This document shows, in pieces, positions 7,968 through 14,415 of a DNA stretch of 15,238 nucleotides. The stretch is taken from assembly GCA_026770615.1 (NCBI GenBank), contig MU631647.1:18796-34033 (forward strand), written 5' to 3'. A program made the translations under genes and the position numbers. Position 1 is the stretch's first letter. Each line of letters opens with the position of its first letter. The stretch comes from Pavlovales sp. CCMP2436 (taxonomy: Eukaryota > Haptophyta > Pavlovophyceae > Pavlovales). The notes beneath the pieces were generated by a model. That model made no database searches. It was not told where the DNA came from and worked only from the letters and a program-made list of their open reading frames with translations.

Positions 7968-8244
7968 TTACAACAAAATATACACGCAAAAAACCTTCGT
8001 ATAGCCTGAACCGTGCAATGCTGTATCCGCAAATGCAGGTACAGCCTAGGACGTGGCTTGGTGTGTGCTGGCTATCCTATTCCTTGTCTCAGTAGGAAGG
8101 GTGCGGCCCCGCATTGTCTAGGCGGCGGCCTTGCCCTGTGTATTTCGGCTGGTTTCTGTTCTAGTGTTTGAGTACTTGATCGTGTCACCCATTTTTGGGT
8201 GGGGGTTAGTGATGCTTCCTTTGGGACAGTCTCCAATTTTTTCA
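7968..8244. other. Non-coding stretch
   Basis: Nothing gene-like is seen. The sequence is of mixed composition and runs up to the target duplication of the hAT-type element at 8245. Confidence 0.5.
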
Positions 8245-8252
8245 ACGCCAGT

Positions 8253-8454
8253 CAGTGTCGGTTATTCACGTAACATAACCGTTTATGAACAGCAAATGAG
8301 TTCATGAGCCAATGAACAGAGGCTGTTCATTTGCCAAAATTAGGGCGGAGCTCGGAGCGGCTCATTTGCCTGTTTGTTAGTTTTTCCTTGCTGCCATCCT
8401 AATGAATGGTTCATTCATCAGAAATAAATCTCGTGAATACTGTAACCGACACTG
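8253..8454. mobile_element. hAT-type MITE with 8-bp target duplication
   Basis: The 202-bp element starts CAGTGTCGGTTA (8253-8264) and ends TAACCGACACTG (8443-8454), a perfect 12-bp terminal inverted repeat. After a 5-nt gap the repeat continues with TTCACG/CGTGAA. It is flanked by perfect 8-bp direct repeats ACGCCAGT (8245-8252 and 8455-8462). An 8-bp duplication with CAGTG ends is the hallmark of hAT transposons. Inside are repeated CATTTGCC/GGCAAATG-like subterminal motifs. There is no ORF, so it is non-autonomous. Confidence 0.92.
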
Positions 8455-8487
8455 ACGCCAGTGCGTACAGTCATAGACGGGCTAAGA

Positions 8488-8913
8488 GGGTCAAAATCCG
8501 AATTAGTGGCCAGTCCGAGGGAAAATTCGAAAAAAAGACCGGTGAAAATCCTCCGGAGTAACTCAGTAAACGGAGGCAGTGCCGCGGAATTAGTTGCAGA
8601 TTCATGAATGGGGCGGCGCCCCATTTACGAATCTGCAACTAATGCCGCGGCACTACTTCGGGAACCATAACTTTCTTGTCTCTTCCGAACGCTTATCATC
8701 GGAAATGTTAGTTACATTAAGTATGTTGTCGACCCTAAGTTAGAGGCACTTGAGAGGCACACGAGGTGGGCTCCGGCCGTCGAGGAGGGCTTCATTCGAC
8801 ATTACCTATCGACACTTTGCGCGCAAGGATGACCAATGTCTACTCTTTCGTCCCGGCCACCATTTTTACCCCTCCCCAGTGCGGAATCGCGCCACTGATT
8901 CGGATTTTGACCC
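8488..8913. repeat. 426-bp unit bounded by 23-bp inverted repeats
   Basis: Arms 8488-8510 (GGGTCAAAATCCGAATTAGT...) and 8891-8913 match at 22 of 23 positions when inverted. The flanks (CTAAGA on the left, ATTAAGA on the right) do not form a clear target duplication. It is probably a decayed DNA transposon or MITE. It contains the hairpin at 8578-8654. Both arms encode a (T)NSDFDPL / (T)DSDFDPL peptide when read outward, which explains the similar short ORFs on the two strands. Confidence 0.8.
8578..8654. repeat. 77-bp near-perfect palindrome
   Basis: Arms 8578-8614 and 8618-8654 (37 nt each, 34 paired) are separated by a 3-nt loop (GGC). The arms begin AGTGCCGCGG and contain ATTAGTTGCAGATTC. 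Such a structure would fold as a long cruciform or hairpin. It lies inside the 8488-8913 inverted-repeat unit. Confidence 0.9.
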
Positions 8914-8958
8914 ATTAAGAAAGCTAGGAATCCGACCCACTAAGAAAGCTAGGAATCA
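8909..8958. repeat. Tandem 25-bp direct repeat
   Basis: GACCCATTAAGAAAGCTAGG... occurs at 8909-8933 and again at 8934-8958 with two differences. The first copy overlaps the right arm of the inverted-repeat unit by five bases. Confidence 0.9.
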
Positions 8959-9119
8959 GGGCAAGGCCCATTTTTTAGGGGTTCTTAGGCCACAGTGACA
9001 ATGAGGCTCACTTTCTTAATAGCTGATCTGGCTCTGGCTGACCGGTAGTGAGGCTCAGTTTCTGAAGTCCCCTTGCCTGCTATTTCTTAATTGCTCAAGG
9101 TGTTACTTTCCGCCCCCAG

Positions 9120-9308
9120 ACAAGGCCACGGGTTATTATGAAAGACGAGAGACAGGGACAGTGCGAGGGCTCTTGTAAATTTAGTTGCGGTATTAATATT
9201 CGAATTTATTTCATTTTAAATATAAGTATGCATTGCGTTTTTTTTTTTCAGCCGAGTATGATCGAGTCGGAGATATTCGACATGCCAGTCTCTAAATATT
9301 ACCGATAG
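9120..9308 (+). other. Candidate terminal exons of an unknown gene
   Basis: CGCCCCCAG precedes a 55-nt block (9120-9174) that ends at a GTAAAT donor. A T-rich tract then leads to TTTTTCAG and a block 9252-9308. One reading of the second block is PSMIESEIFDMPVSKYYR followed by TAG. One reading of the first is KATGYYERRETGTVRGL. These two do not join in one frame; the only frame open across the join gives a different tail ending at 9294-9296. Splice signals are good, but the gene is unproven. Confidence 0.3.
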
Positions 9309-9548
9309 GACCTAGCTTAGAGAGAGCAGCGCAGATCTTCTCGAGAGGCCGTTCGATGCGACTCCGGGCGTTGCCTAGCTTGCCCGAGAGTTGACAGAGT
9401 TGTCAAGCACCTCAGCGTCGGCCTTATCAGCATTGGTCCCGCACACTGCATCCACACGTACACACACAAGAAACCGGCGGGCCAGACGCGGTGACTGCAA
9501 CTTTGGCGAGGACTTGGACACCTTCGGCAACTCAACGATGTAATTTTT

Positions 9549-9675
9549 GGTCAGTGATGGGCTTCCAGCGCACAGGCGCCGCTGGAGGTACCTGCGGGCA
9601 CGGCGGATTCACTCGCGAGAGTGACGTCGTTATGAACCGACGATGATGACGGGTCTCGAGCGGAATAAATTTTAT
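9549..9675 (+). pseudogene. Upstream copy of a duplicated 3' exon and 3' UTR
   Basis: The segment matches 10017-10146 over its whole length, with shared blocks GCTGGAGGTACCTGC, GGCACGGCGGATTCAC and GACGTCGTTATGAACCGACG. It reads VSDGLPAHRRRWRYLRARRI then TGA, against VSDGSSADEARWRYLLARRI then TAA in the other copy. The 3' UTR is better conserved than the coding part. The upstream collagen-like exon of the second copy is absent here, so this is likely a truncated duplicate. Confidence 0.6.
9664..9669 (+). promoter_or_regulatory. Possible polyadenylation signal AATAAA (copy 1)
   Basis: AATAAA within CGGAATAAATTTTATA, conserved in the second copy at 10134. Confidence 0.4.
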
Positions 9676-9796
9676 ACACAGTACATTGCAATGATAACAT
9701 AAGATACGGGTACAAGCTCGACTGCAAGCTCGACTGCACCCTGAATTGGCAATAACTTTGTTTCACAACAGTTATATTAACCCCCCCTCCCCCCAG

Positions 9797-10092
9797 GGCC
9801 CGCAGGGGCCCAGGAGGGCCGCCAGGGCCGCCCAGTGTCACCAAAGCCGCCCAGGTCGCCAGGGCCACTGCCCCCCAGGAGGGCCGCCAGAGCCGCCAGG
9901 ACCGCCCCAGTGTCACCAGAGCCGCCCAGGTCGCCAGGGCTGCTGGCGTCCCCGCCCATGCCACTGCTGAGGCACAGGTTGAAGCGCCTCACGAGCGACG
10001 CCTTTCCATCCGAATTTGTCAGTGATGGCTCTTCAGCGGATGAGGCGCGCTGGAGGTACCTGCTGGCACGGCGGATTCACCTCTCGGAGTAA
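9797..10092 (+). CDS. Last exon of an unknown Pro/Arg-rich protein
   Basis: A strong acceptor (CCCCCCTCCCCCCAG, ending 9796) opens a frame running to TAA at 10090-10092. The first half is Pro/Gly/Arg-rich from a GC-rich minisatellite. Two copies of a unit of about 66 bp containing CCCAGTGTCACCA...GCCGCCCAGGTCGCC occupy about 9815-9940. The second half is unique: HRLKRLTSDAFPSEFVSDGS followed by a basic helix ending HLSE. The 5' part of the gene is not identified. The tail and 3' UTR are duplicated at 9549-9675. The family is unknown. Confidence 0.4.
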
Positions 10093-10146
10093 GTGACGTC
10101 GTTATGAACCGACGATGATGGAGTCTCGAGCGGAATAAATTATATA
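10017..10146 (+). repeat. Downstream copy of the duplicated 3' exon and 3' UTR
   Basis: Direct repeat of 9549-9675, covering the last coding codons and a UTR with GAACCGACGATGATG and CTCGAGCGGAATAAAT. Matching runs of over 20 identical bases cross the stop codon into the UTR. Confidence 0.85.
10134..10139 (+). promoter_or_regulatory. Possible polyadenylation signal AATAAA (copy 2)
   Basis: AATAAA lies 42 nt after the TAA stop of the exon ending at 10092. Confidence 0.45.
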
Positions 10147-10184
10147 GTAATAATAACTATGCTAATAATAATAATTGTATTATG

Positions 10185-10674
10185 CAGAGCTCGTGACTCA
10201 CCGTGAGTCAACTCACCCCAGCAACTCACAAGTGAGTGGGAGTTCACTATGTGAGTTAACTCACAACTCCCACTCCCAACTACAATCCGCTGGTGACTCG
10301 TGAGTGGGTGTTGAACTCACAGCAACTCACAAGTTTTCTTAATCACAGCAACTCCCACTCGCTGGTAAGTTCACTGTGAGTTCACACCAACTGACGCCAA
10401 CTGACGTTTGAAGCCTAAAGTATTTCTTTATGTGGCGAGTGCGAGCTGCTGATCTCATTGGTCGCTTGGTTTTAGATCAATAGTTGAATTTAGGCGGCCC
10501 ATGAGTTAACTCACAGGCTCTGTGAGTTGATCACCAACTCACACTCGCACTCACACACACCAACTCTGGAAAATGCTCAACTCCCGCTCACACGCACTCA
10601 CAATCCTCCATTGTGTGGCCACTCCCACTCCCACTCCCACTCACTGCTTCAAATGTGGTGAGTTACGAGCTCTG
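10185..10674. mobile_element. hAT-like non-autonomous element rich in ACTCAC motifs
   Basis: The 490-bp element has terminal inverted repeats CAGAGCTCGTGACTCACC (10185-10202) and GGTGAGTTACGAGCTCTG (10657-10674), matching at 17 of 18 positions. The flanks GTATTATG (10177-10184) and GTATAATG (10675-10682) form an 8-bp target duplication with one mismatch. Dozens of AACTCAC/GTGAGTT and CCACTC motifs in both orientations fill both thirds, with a unique core at about 10395-10500. Clustered subterminal motifs are typical hAT transposase binding sites. There is no ORF. Confidence 0.8.
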
Positions 10675-10682
10675 GTATAATG

Positions 10683-10893
10683 TGTATTTATTGCGCAGAA
10701 ATACGAAAATGTGTCGCAAGGTAGCCGAGGGCCGAGGGAGTCGCAAAGGTTTGGGGCGCCAACGTGAGCTCGCGAGATGAAAATCGCGTACACGCAGCGG
10801 GCGAGATCCGTCGATTTACGGAACGAACCTCCAAACCGCTCGAGCAAACTGACGAAATCCTGTAGGGCTAATTATTAATACTCGACTCGGACG
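10683..10893 (+). promoter_or_regulatory. Upstream region of the 10894 gene
   Basis: 211 nt separate the hAT-like element from the ATG. No clear TATA box is seen. An upstream ATG at 10777 opens a short frame (MKIAYTQRARSVDL...) that stops before the main start. Promoter function is assumed from position only. Confidence 0.3.
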
Positions 10894-11490
10894 ATGGGGA
10901 CCACGCGTTTCAGTTTGTCGCGAGCGCTGCTGGCGATCGTCTCCGCTCTGAGCATCACCTCAGTCCACGTTCTGGGTGCACGGCCCTCTGCAGTTCGCAC
11001 GTTTGGTGCGCGGTCCTCCGGCCTAAGCAGCGCAGCACGCTGGGGCAGCCAGCGCGGGCTGGACAGCCCGGCGGGCGCTGCGCTGCGTGGTCGGGCCACG
11101 CTGCGCATGGCGGACAGCCCGATGTCGGACGAGCCGAGGGTCTCCGAGCTGCTCGGTCGGGCGCAACGCGCTGCGCTGAGCGAGATTCAGCTCGAGCTTG
11201 GCTTGGAGGCGGGCGAGATCCGCACGCACAGCCTTGGCGATAAGGTGGATGGCTCTGTGCAGTCGTTTGAGGGTGGGCGTGTCGCGTGGGCGTCCGCACT
11301 GCACGTGCCGCTCGCCGGCGGCGATTACAGCGCCAACTGGCTGACTGTGTGGAATGGACCGCTTCTCGGCGTGCCGCACTATCAGCTCCGCATGGATGTC
11401 ATCGAAGGACACATCGAGCTGCTCGTCAACTTCAGCCCGCGAGAATCTAATCTCACCACCGAGGGAGTTCGTGTCCAAAGGGGGATCTAA
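10894..11490 (+). CDS. Plastid-targeted protein resembling red chlorophyll catabolite reductase
   Basis: The frame has 198 codons from ATG to TAA. Residues 9-28 are hydrophobic (SRALLAIVSALSITSVHVLG), a likely signal peptide. Residues 29-72 are Arg/Ser/Ala-rich with no acidic residue except one Asp, like a transit peptide. Together they form a bipartite leader for a secondary plastid. The rest has the pattern of the RCC reductase (ACD2) family, which reduces red chlorophyll catabolite during chlorophyll breakdown: a helix near 83-105, SFEGGRVAWASALHVP (124-139), then GVPHYQLRMDVIEGHIELLV (159-178) followed by NFSPRE, comparable to the xPHF...LVLxxDxPR core. Known members continue for over 100 residues past this point. 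Here the frame ends soon after, so either an exon follows through an unrecognised donor near 11470 or the gene is truncated. Family assignment is from memory of motifs and is moderate. Confidence 0.5.
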   Translation: MGTTRFSLSRALLAIVSALSITSVHVLGARPSAVRTFGARSSGLSSAARWGSQRGLDSPAGAALRGRATLRMADSPMSDEPRVSELLGRAQRAALSEIQLELGLEAGEIRTHSLGDKVDGSVQSFEGGRVAWASALHVPLAGGDYSANWLTVWNGPLLGVPHYQLRMDVIEGHIELLVNFSPRESNLTTEGVRVQRGI

Positions 11491-11888
11491 AATTATTATC
11501 TATCCTCTCTCTGAATAGAATTGCGTTTTTTAAAAATTCGGTGGCCCGCGAGCACGCATTGGAGCACGGCCCACCTAATTTCAATTTCAAACCGGAGCTC
11601 GCGGCGGTCCTGCTCGTCGTCTCGATTCAGCCCACGGCGGGACGCGTGAGCCTGAAACGCGCGGGGTGAGCCCCGCCCTCATCGTGCGCGTCTTGCTCCT
11701 CGTTGAGAGGGCGCGGACGAGGCGTCCGTGCGAGCCTGGGCCGCGTGAGCCGCTTGCTCCTCGCGCGCGGTCTTGCTCCTCGTCGAGCGGGCGCGGACGA
11801 GCCGTCGGCGCGCCGTCCACGCTGCCGAGCCGTCTGCGTGGCTCGCCGCGGCCGGCCGGGCGTGTCGCTCGCTCCTTGCGCTTGAGGA
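11491..11888. other. GC-rich repeat-bearing spacer
   Basis: AT-rich sequence follows the stop, then GC-rich sequence without a convincing gene. A 36-bp direct repeat (TCTTGCTCCTCGTTGAGAGG..., 11691-11726 and 11771-11806, 33 of 36 identical) recurs at an 80-bp period. It may be part of the Helitron relic that follows. Confidence 0.5.
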
Positions 11889-12320
11889 TGGCATGCGCCG
11901 CCGCCCGTCATCAAGTCGCTCTTCGACGGTACCCATCCGCAGTCCAAGTTCAAGGAGAGCTCGTGCGCCTTCAACAACGCGCTGGCTTTCGGCTCCGCCA
12001 TACCGCAGCTGCCCATCCAAATGTTGGGCATTTGGCGGCCGAGCCTCATTATGCGGGGTGCGGTCGAGGCCAGGTCGGCGGCTTGCACGTCGAGGCGGGG
12101 AAGACGCCCAGATTCGCGCAGATTTATGAGCGCTGAGTGCGAGGTCGCCGTCCGTCTTGGTCACCTGTTCACCGGGTGCACCGCTTTGCTGAGCCGCGGC
12201 GACGCTGCGGCGTACCAGCGCGCGGCCGAGCTGCTCCGCGATTTTCAGAAGGAGCTCAAGTCGGTCAACCCCATCGTCCAGGACTTGCTTTCCGTGGCGA
12301 CCACGTGCGCGCGCTGTTGA
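11889..12320 (+). pseudogene. Helitron replication-protein N-terminal domain fragment, frame-shifted
   Basis: Three blocks line up in order with the Helitron-like N-terminal domain that precedes the rolling-circle Rep. Block 1 (about 11895-11985) reads PPPVIKSLFDGTHPQSKF and CAFNNALAFGSA, comparable to the SLxxxxPxSxxFxxxxRxYNxALAFAS motif. Block 2 (about 12056-12130) is in another frame and reads GQVGGLHVEAGKTPRFAQIYE, comparable to GQVYHxIGxLxPxxGxxPxFAQxYIYD. Block 3 (about 12130-12318) is back in the first frame and reads SAECEVAVRLGHLF and LLRDFQKELKSVNPIVQDLL, comparable to the ENE...L and L...NPLVxxF segments. Two compensating indels are needed. The Rep HxH motif and the helicase are not found, so this is a dead fragment of a rolling-circle transposon. 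Confidence 0.75.
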
Positions 12321-13021
12321 AGCCTCCTCGGCTGCAACAGCGCGCTCTCGGCACCCTTGCACGGTGCCGTTTCGGTGCAAGCGTCTTCGGCCTCGGCGTC
12401 GGCTGGTCACGGGGCGCGGCTCGCCCGTGGGTCACTTTGGCGTGCATCAACTACCGCGCGCGCCGTAGACGAGCCGCGTTCGACCGCGCGTTACATCAAG
12501 CGCGCGTGCGCACCTCTGCTTGCCCGCGCGCCAAGTGCACACCCGACTGCCGCTCACCACGAACGGTATGCGCGGCCTTTTTGGTGTGCGCCTCGACGTC
12601 GCGCTCAGCCTGCTCTCACGCGTGCCCCTGAGCGCGCGCGCGCGCGCTCGACCGCGCGACCGCCGCCGCGCAGATTCGTGAGGGTGTTGCCGAGGCGCGG
12701 CCAACTTGGCGCGCGGGGACTTTTTTGCCGAGCTGGGTGGCGCGCGCGCGGCTGTCGAGCAGCACGCGCTGTCCGCGCGTTGTCAAGAGCTTAGTAAAGG
12801 CCACGGCGTCGGGTGATGGCGTCGGAAGCGGCCTCCTCCTCACTGTCCGTTCTGGCTGCCCCCCCCCCTCCCTCCTGACTCTCAACCCTCGTAAACTATC
12901 TGCCTGTCCCTGACGGTCTGCCCTGACTGTCCGTTCTGACTGTCTGCAAGTGGCAAAGCTGGGCGAGCTGCTTGCGATGGAGGAGGCTTGCATCGCAACT
13001 GAGGGCCATGCCTTCCTGCTG

Positions 13022-13463
13022 GTGCGTTTTTCTTTAAAAAAAAAAAAAAAAATTGAGCAGCTTTGCTGTCTTGTGGATTACATTTTTTTTTTCATCTTAC
13101 TGGAACGCTCATGGCTGCGTAAGTGCTAATGGCTCATCGCAGTAATTGTAACTGTAGAAAGGAAAAAAGAGGAAGAAAAAAGAAACATTAACATTAACAT
13201 CAATTATCAATCCAATACTCACTTACTTCATATTAAAAGTACAGTAATATAATCAATAACTGACCCCTGAGTTGATAGCCCACTCATTTTGTTCGGGATC
13301 GATACCGGATCCCAAAACGTCCGTCCCAACAATCGACAATTTGAAAAGCTCAGTTGGGAGAGCGTAGCACCGAAGATTAAAAGGTCCTTGGTCTGATCGC
13401 CTGGAATTGTCACTTTTGCCTTTTGCCCTTTTGCCCGTTTACCCCGTGCCTTTGCTTGCGCAG
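13022..13463 (+). other. Intron of the dynamin-like relic
   Basis: Starts GTGCGTTTTT and ends GCTTGCGCAG. It contains poly-A and poly-T runs at 13035-13090 and the tRNA-like sequence at 13335-13411. Confidence 0.5.
13335..13411 (+). tRNA. Degenerate tRNA-Phe-like sequence (pseudo-tRNA or SINE head)
   Basis: GACAATT (13335-13341) and AATTGTC (13405-13411) could form a perfect 7-bp acceptor stem, 77 nt apart end to end. Inside is AGCTCAGTTGGGAGAGCG, the eukaryotic tRNA-Phe D-arm and A-box, then an anticodon-loop-like CCGAAGA (anticodon GAA) and AGGTCCTTGG. The D-arm is displaced by four extra bases, the anticodon stem mispairs, and the T-loop is TCTGATC instead of TTCGATC. It is therefore not a working tRNA. 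Confidence 0.45.
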
Positions 13464-13789
13464 GAGCTGAACAAGGCCGCTGCGCAAGCTGGTTGGCAAC
13501 ATGGACCCGACGCTGATCCGCGACATTCTCCGCTCATACTTCGCCACCGTGCAGCGACGAGTTTCAAATGCGGCACCAGAGTGCATTATGGTATGCTGCT
13601 GTTTAATCGCGTATCCCAAACAGTCGACTCGCCGCGCAGCAAACCCTCCACCCCCACGCCCACTCCCACGCTCCCCCCCCCCTCACCGCAGAGACAGCTC
13701 TTCTTCGCCAACGGCGTCAAAAATAGGCTGCACGTGACCCTTTTCGAGGGCGCGCACAGGTGGCCGAGTTGCTCGACGAGCCTGGCGAG

Positions 13790-14076
13790 GTGCGTTAGTT
13801 AGTTAGTATGACCCTTCAACACAACGAATGACTAGTGGGCTCATGATCATAATCATCATACTGTTGACTTTAACGAGCACGTGTATTAGTACGAAGACTA
13901 ATAATTATGATGATGAGAATGATACTGATTATCATCATACCTGCCACTTTGTCCCTGTCGCCCGCACACATCACTGCAAAATACCCTAAATGAGTAAACA
14001 ACTCCCCGTCTCAGCCATACATATTTCAGGCATAAATGAAATAAGTAGAGATAAAAGAACGAGTTAGGGGCATTTT
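13790..14076. other. AT-rich stretch without a gene
   Basis: Contains ATCAT/ATGATG-rich sequence at 13845-13945. On the minus strand a TTTTGCAG...CAGGTATGA block at 13944-13976 looks like a 33-nt exon, but it opens with TGA in phase 0 and does not encode the expected amidotransferase continuation. Confidence 0.4.
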
Positions 14077-14121
14077 GCACCTGGAAGGTGTTCGTTAGCC
14101 TGCATAAGCATGGATGGCGGA
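14077..14121 (-). repeat. Relic copy of the amidotransferase exon end plus donor
   Basis: Matches 14413-14459 (the 3' end of exon 14544-14416 and its donor). Shared blocks on the plus strand are GCACCTGGAA, GTGTT, AGCC and GCATGGA/TGGCGGA. In minus orientation it ends CTTCCAG|GTGCAA, so the donor position is kept. It lies on the far side of the MITE at 14137-14340. Confidence 0.65.
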
Positions 14122-14136
14122 TATGTGGAATGTGAT

Positions 14137-14340
14137 CAGGGGTATAGAGGGGGTTGGTTTCAGCCAATGCACGATTCTTCGATGTGTGCTGTACCCTGTG
14201 AATACAATCTTCAAGTTTTACTTTAAACTCTGTATTCAAATGTCGTCCCAGACGACCATTTACAGTGCGTAAAACGGTTTTTTAATTCCAGGGTACAACA
14301 CACATGTTTTACGCTGGAAATCACCCCCTCTATACCCCTG
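14137..14340. mobile_element. hAT-like MITE with 7-bp target duplication
   Basis: The 204-bp element has terminal inverted repeats starting CAGGGGTATAGAGGGGGT. The first 18 bp are identical at both ends, and the pairing continues imperfectly for about 60 bp, including TGTGTGCTGTACCCTG against CAGGGTACAACACACA. The flanks ATGTGAT (14130-14136 and 14341-14347) are a perfect 7-bp direct repeat. CAGGG ends suit hAT; the usual hAT duplication is 8 bp, so the class is likely but not certain. There is no ORF. It lies in the region that would be the intron following the amidotransferase exon. Confidence 0.82.
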
Positions 14341-14415
14341 ATGTGATGCAGGATAGGAATTCTGTGCATGAACTGGACCTTTAACCCCCCCCCCCTCCCC
14401 CCCATAGGCTCGCAC

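Larger units (their letters stand above)
12632..13789 (+). pseudogene. Broken C-terminal stalk and GED of a dynamin-family GTPase
   Basis: Four blocks match dynamin C-terminal sequence in order. (1) 12632-12793: helical AAAQIREGVAEA then, one frame over, ANLARGDFFAELGGARAAVE. (2) Intron 12794-12950, then exon 12951-13021: the split codon A|TG joins CQEL to MAKLGELLAMEEACIATEGH, like the stalk segment ending IxxELAYINTxHPDF. (3) Exon 13464-13590: LIRDILRSYFATVQRRVSNA followed by APECIM, the start of the GTPase effector domain. (4) Exon from 13698 (or 13692): LFFANGVKNRLHVTLF, matching IMHFLVNHVKDTLQSELV-type sequence without a gap, then one frame over VAELLDEPGE, before a GTGCGT donor at 13790. 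At least three frame breaks are needed (about 12697, 13470 and 13755), so it is probably dead. No GTPase domain is in the window. Block 1 may extend upstream to about 12541 in another frame. Confidence 0.6.

Noticed and set aside
10185..10674. CRISPR-like array of GTGAGTT repeats
   Set aside because: Repeats are short, in both orientations and unevenly spaced, with no constant-length spacers. The genome is eukaryotic, and inverted ends with a target duplication explain it as a transposon.
10641..10847. Minus-strand 68-codon frame upstream of the plastid-protein gene
   Set aside because: It ends inside the terminal repeat of the hAT-like element, has no recognisable motif and no splice support.
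11679..12410. Minus-strand frame of 243 codons
   Set aside because: It is the complement of the Helitron relic, whose plus-strand blocks match conserved motifs. The minus frame shows none.
13898..14239. Minus-strand frame containing GRYDDNQYHSH as the missing amidotransferase exon
   Set aside because: The resemblance to GRYHSL is chance. The stretch is an ATCATC-rich repeat with no HPES motif, and its supposed exon starts with TGA in the required phase.
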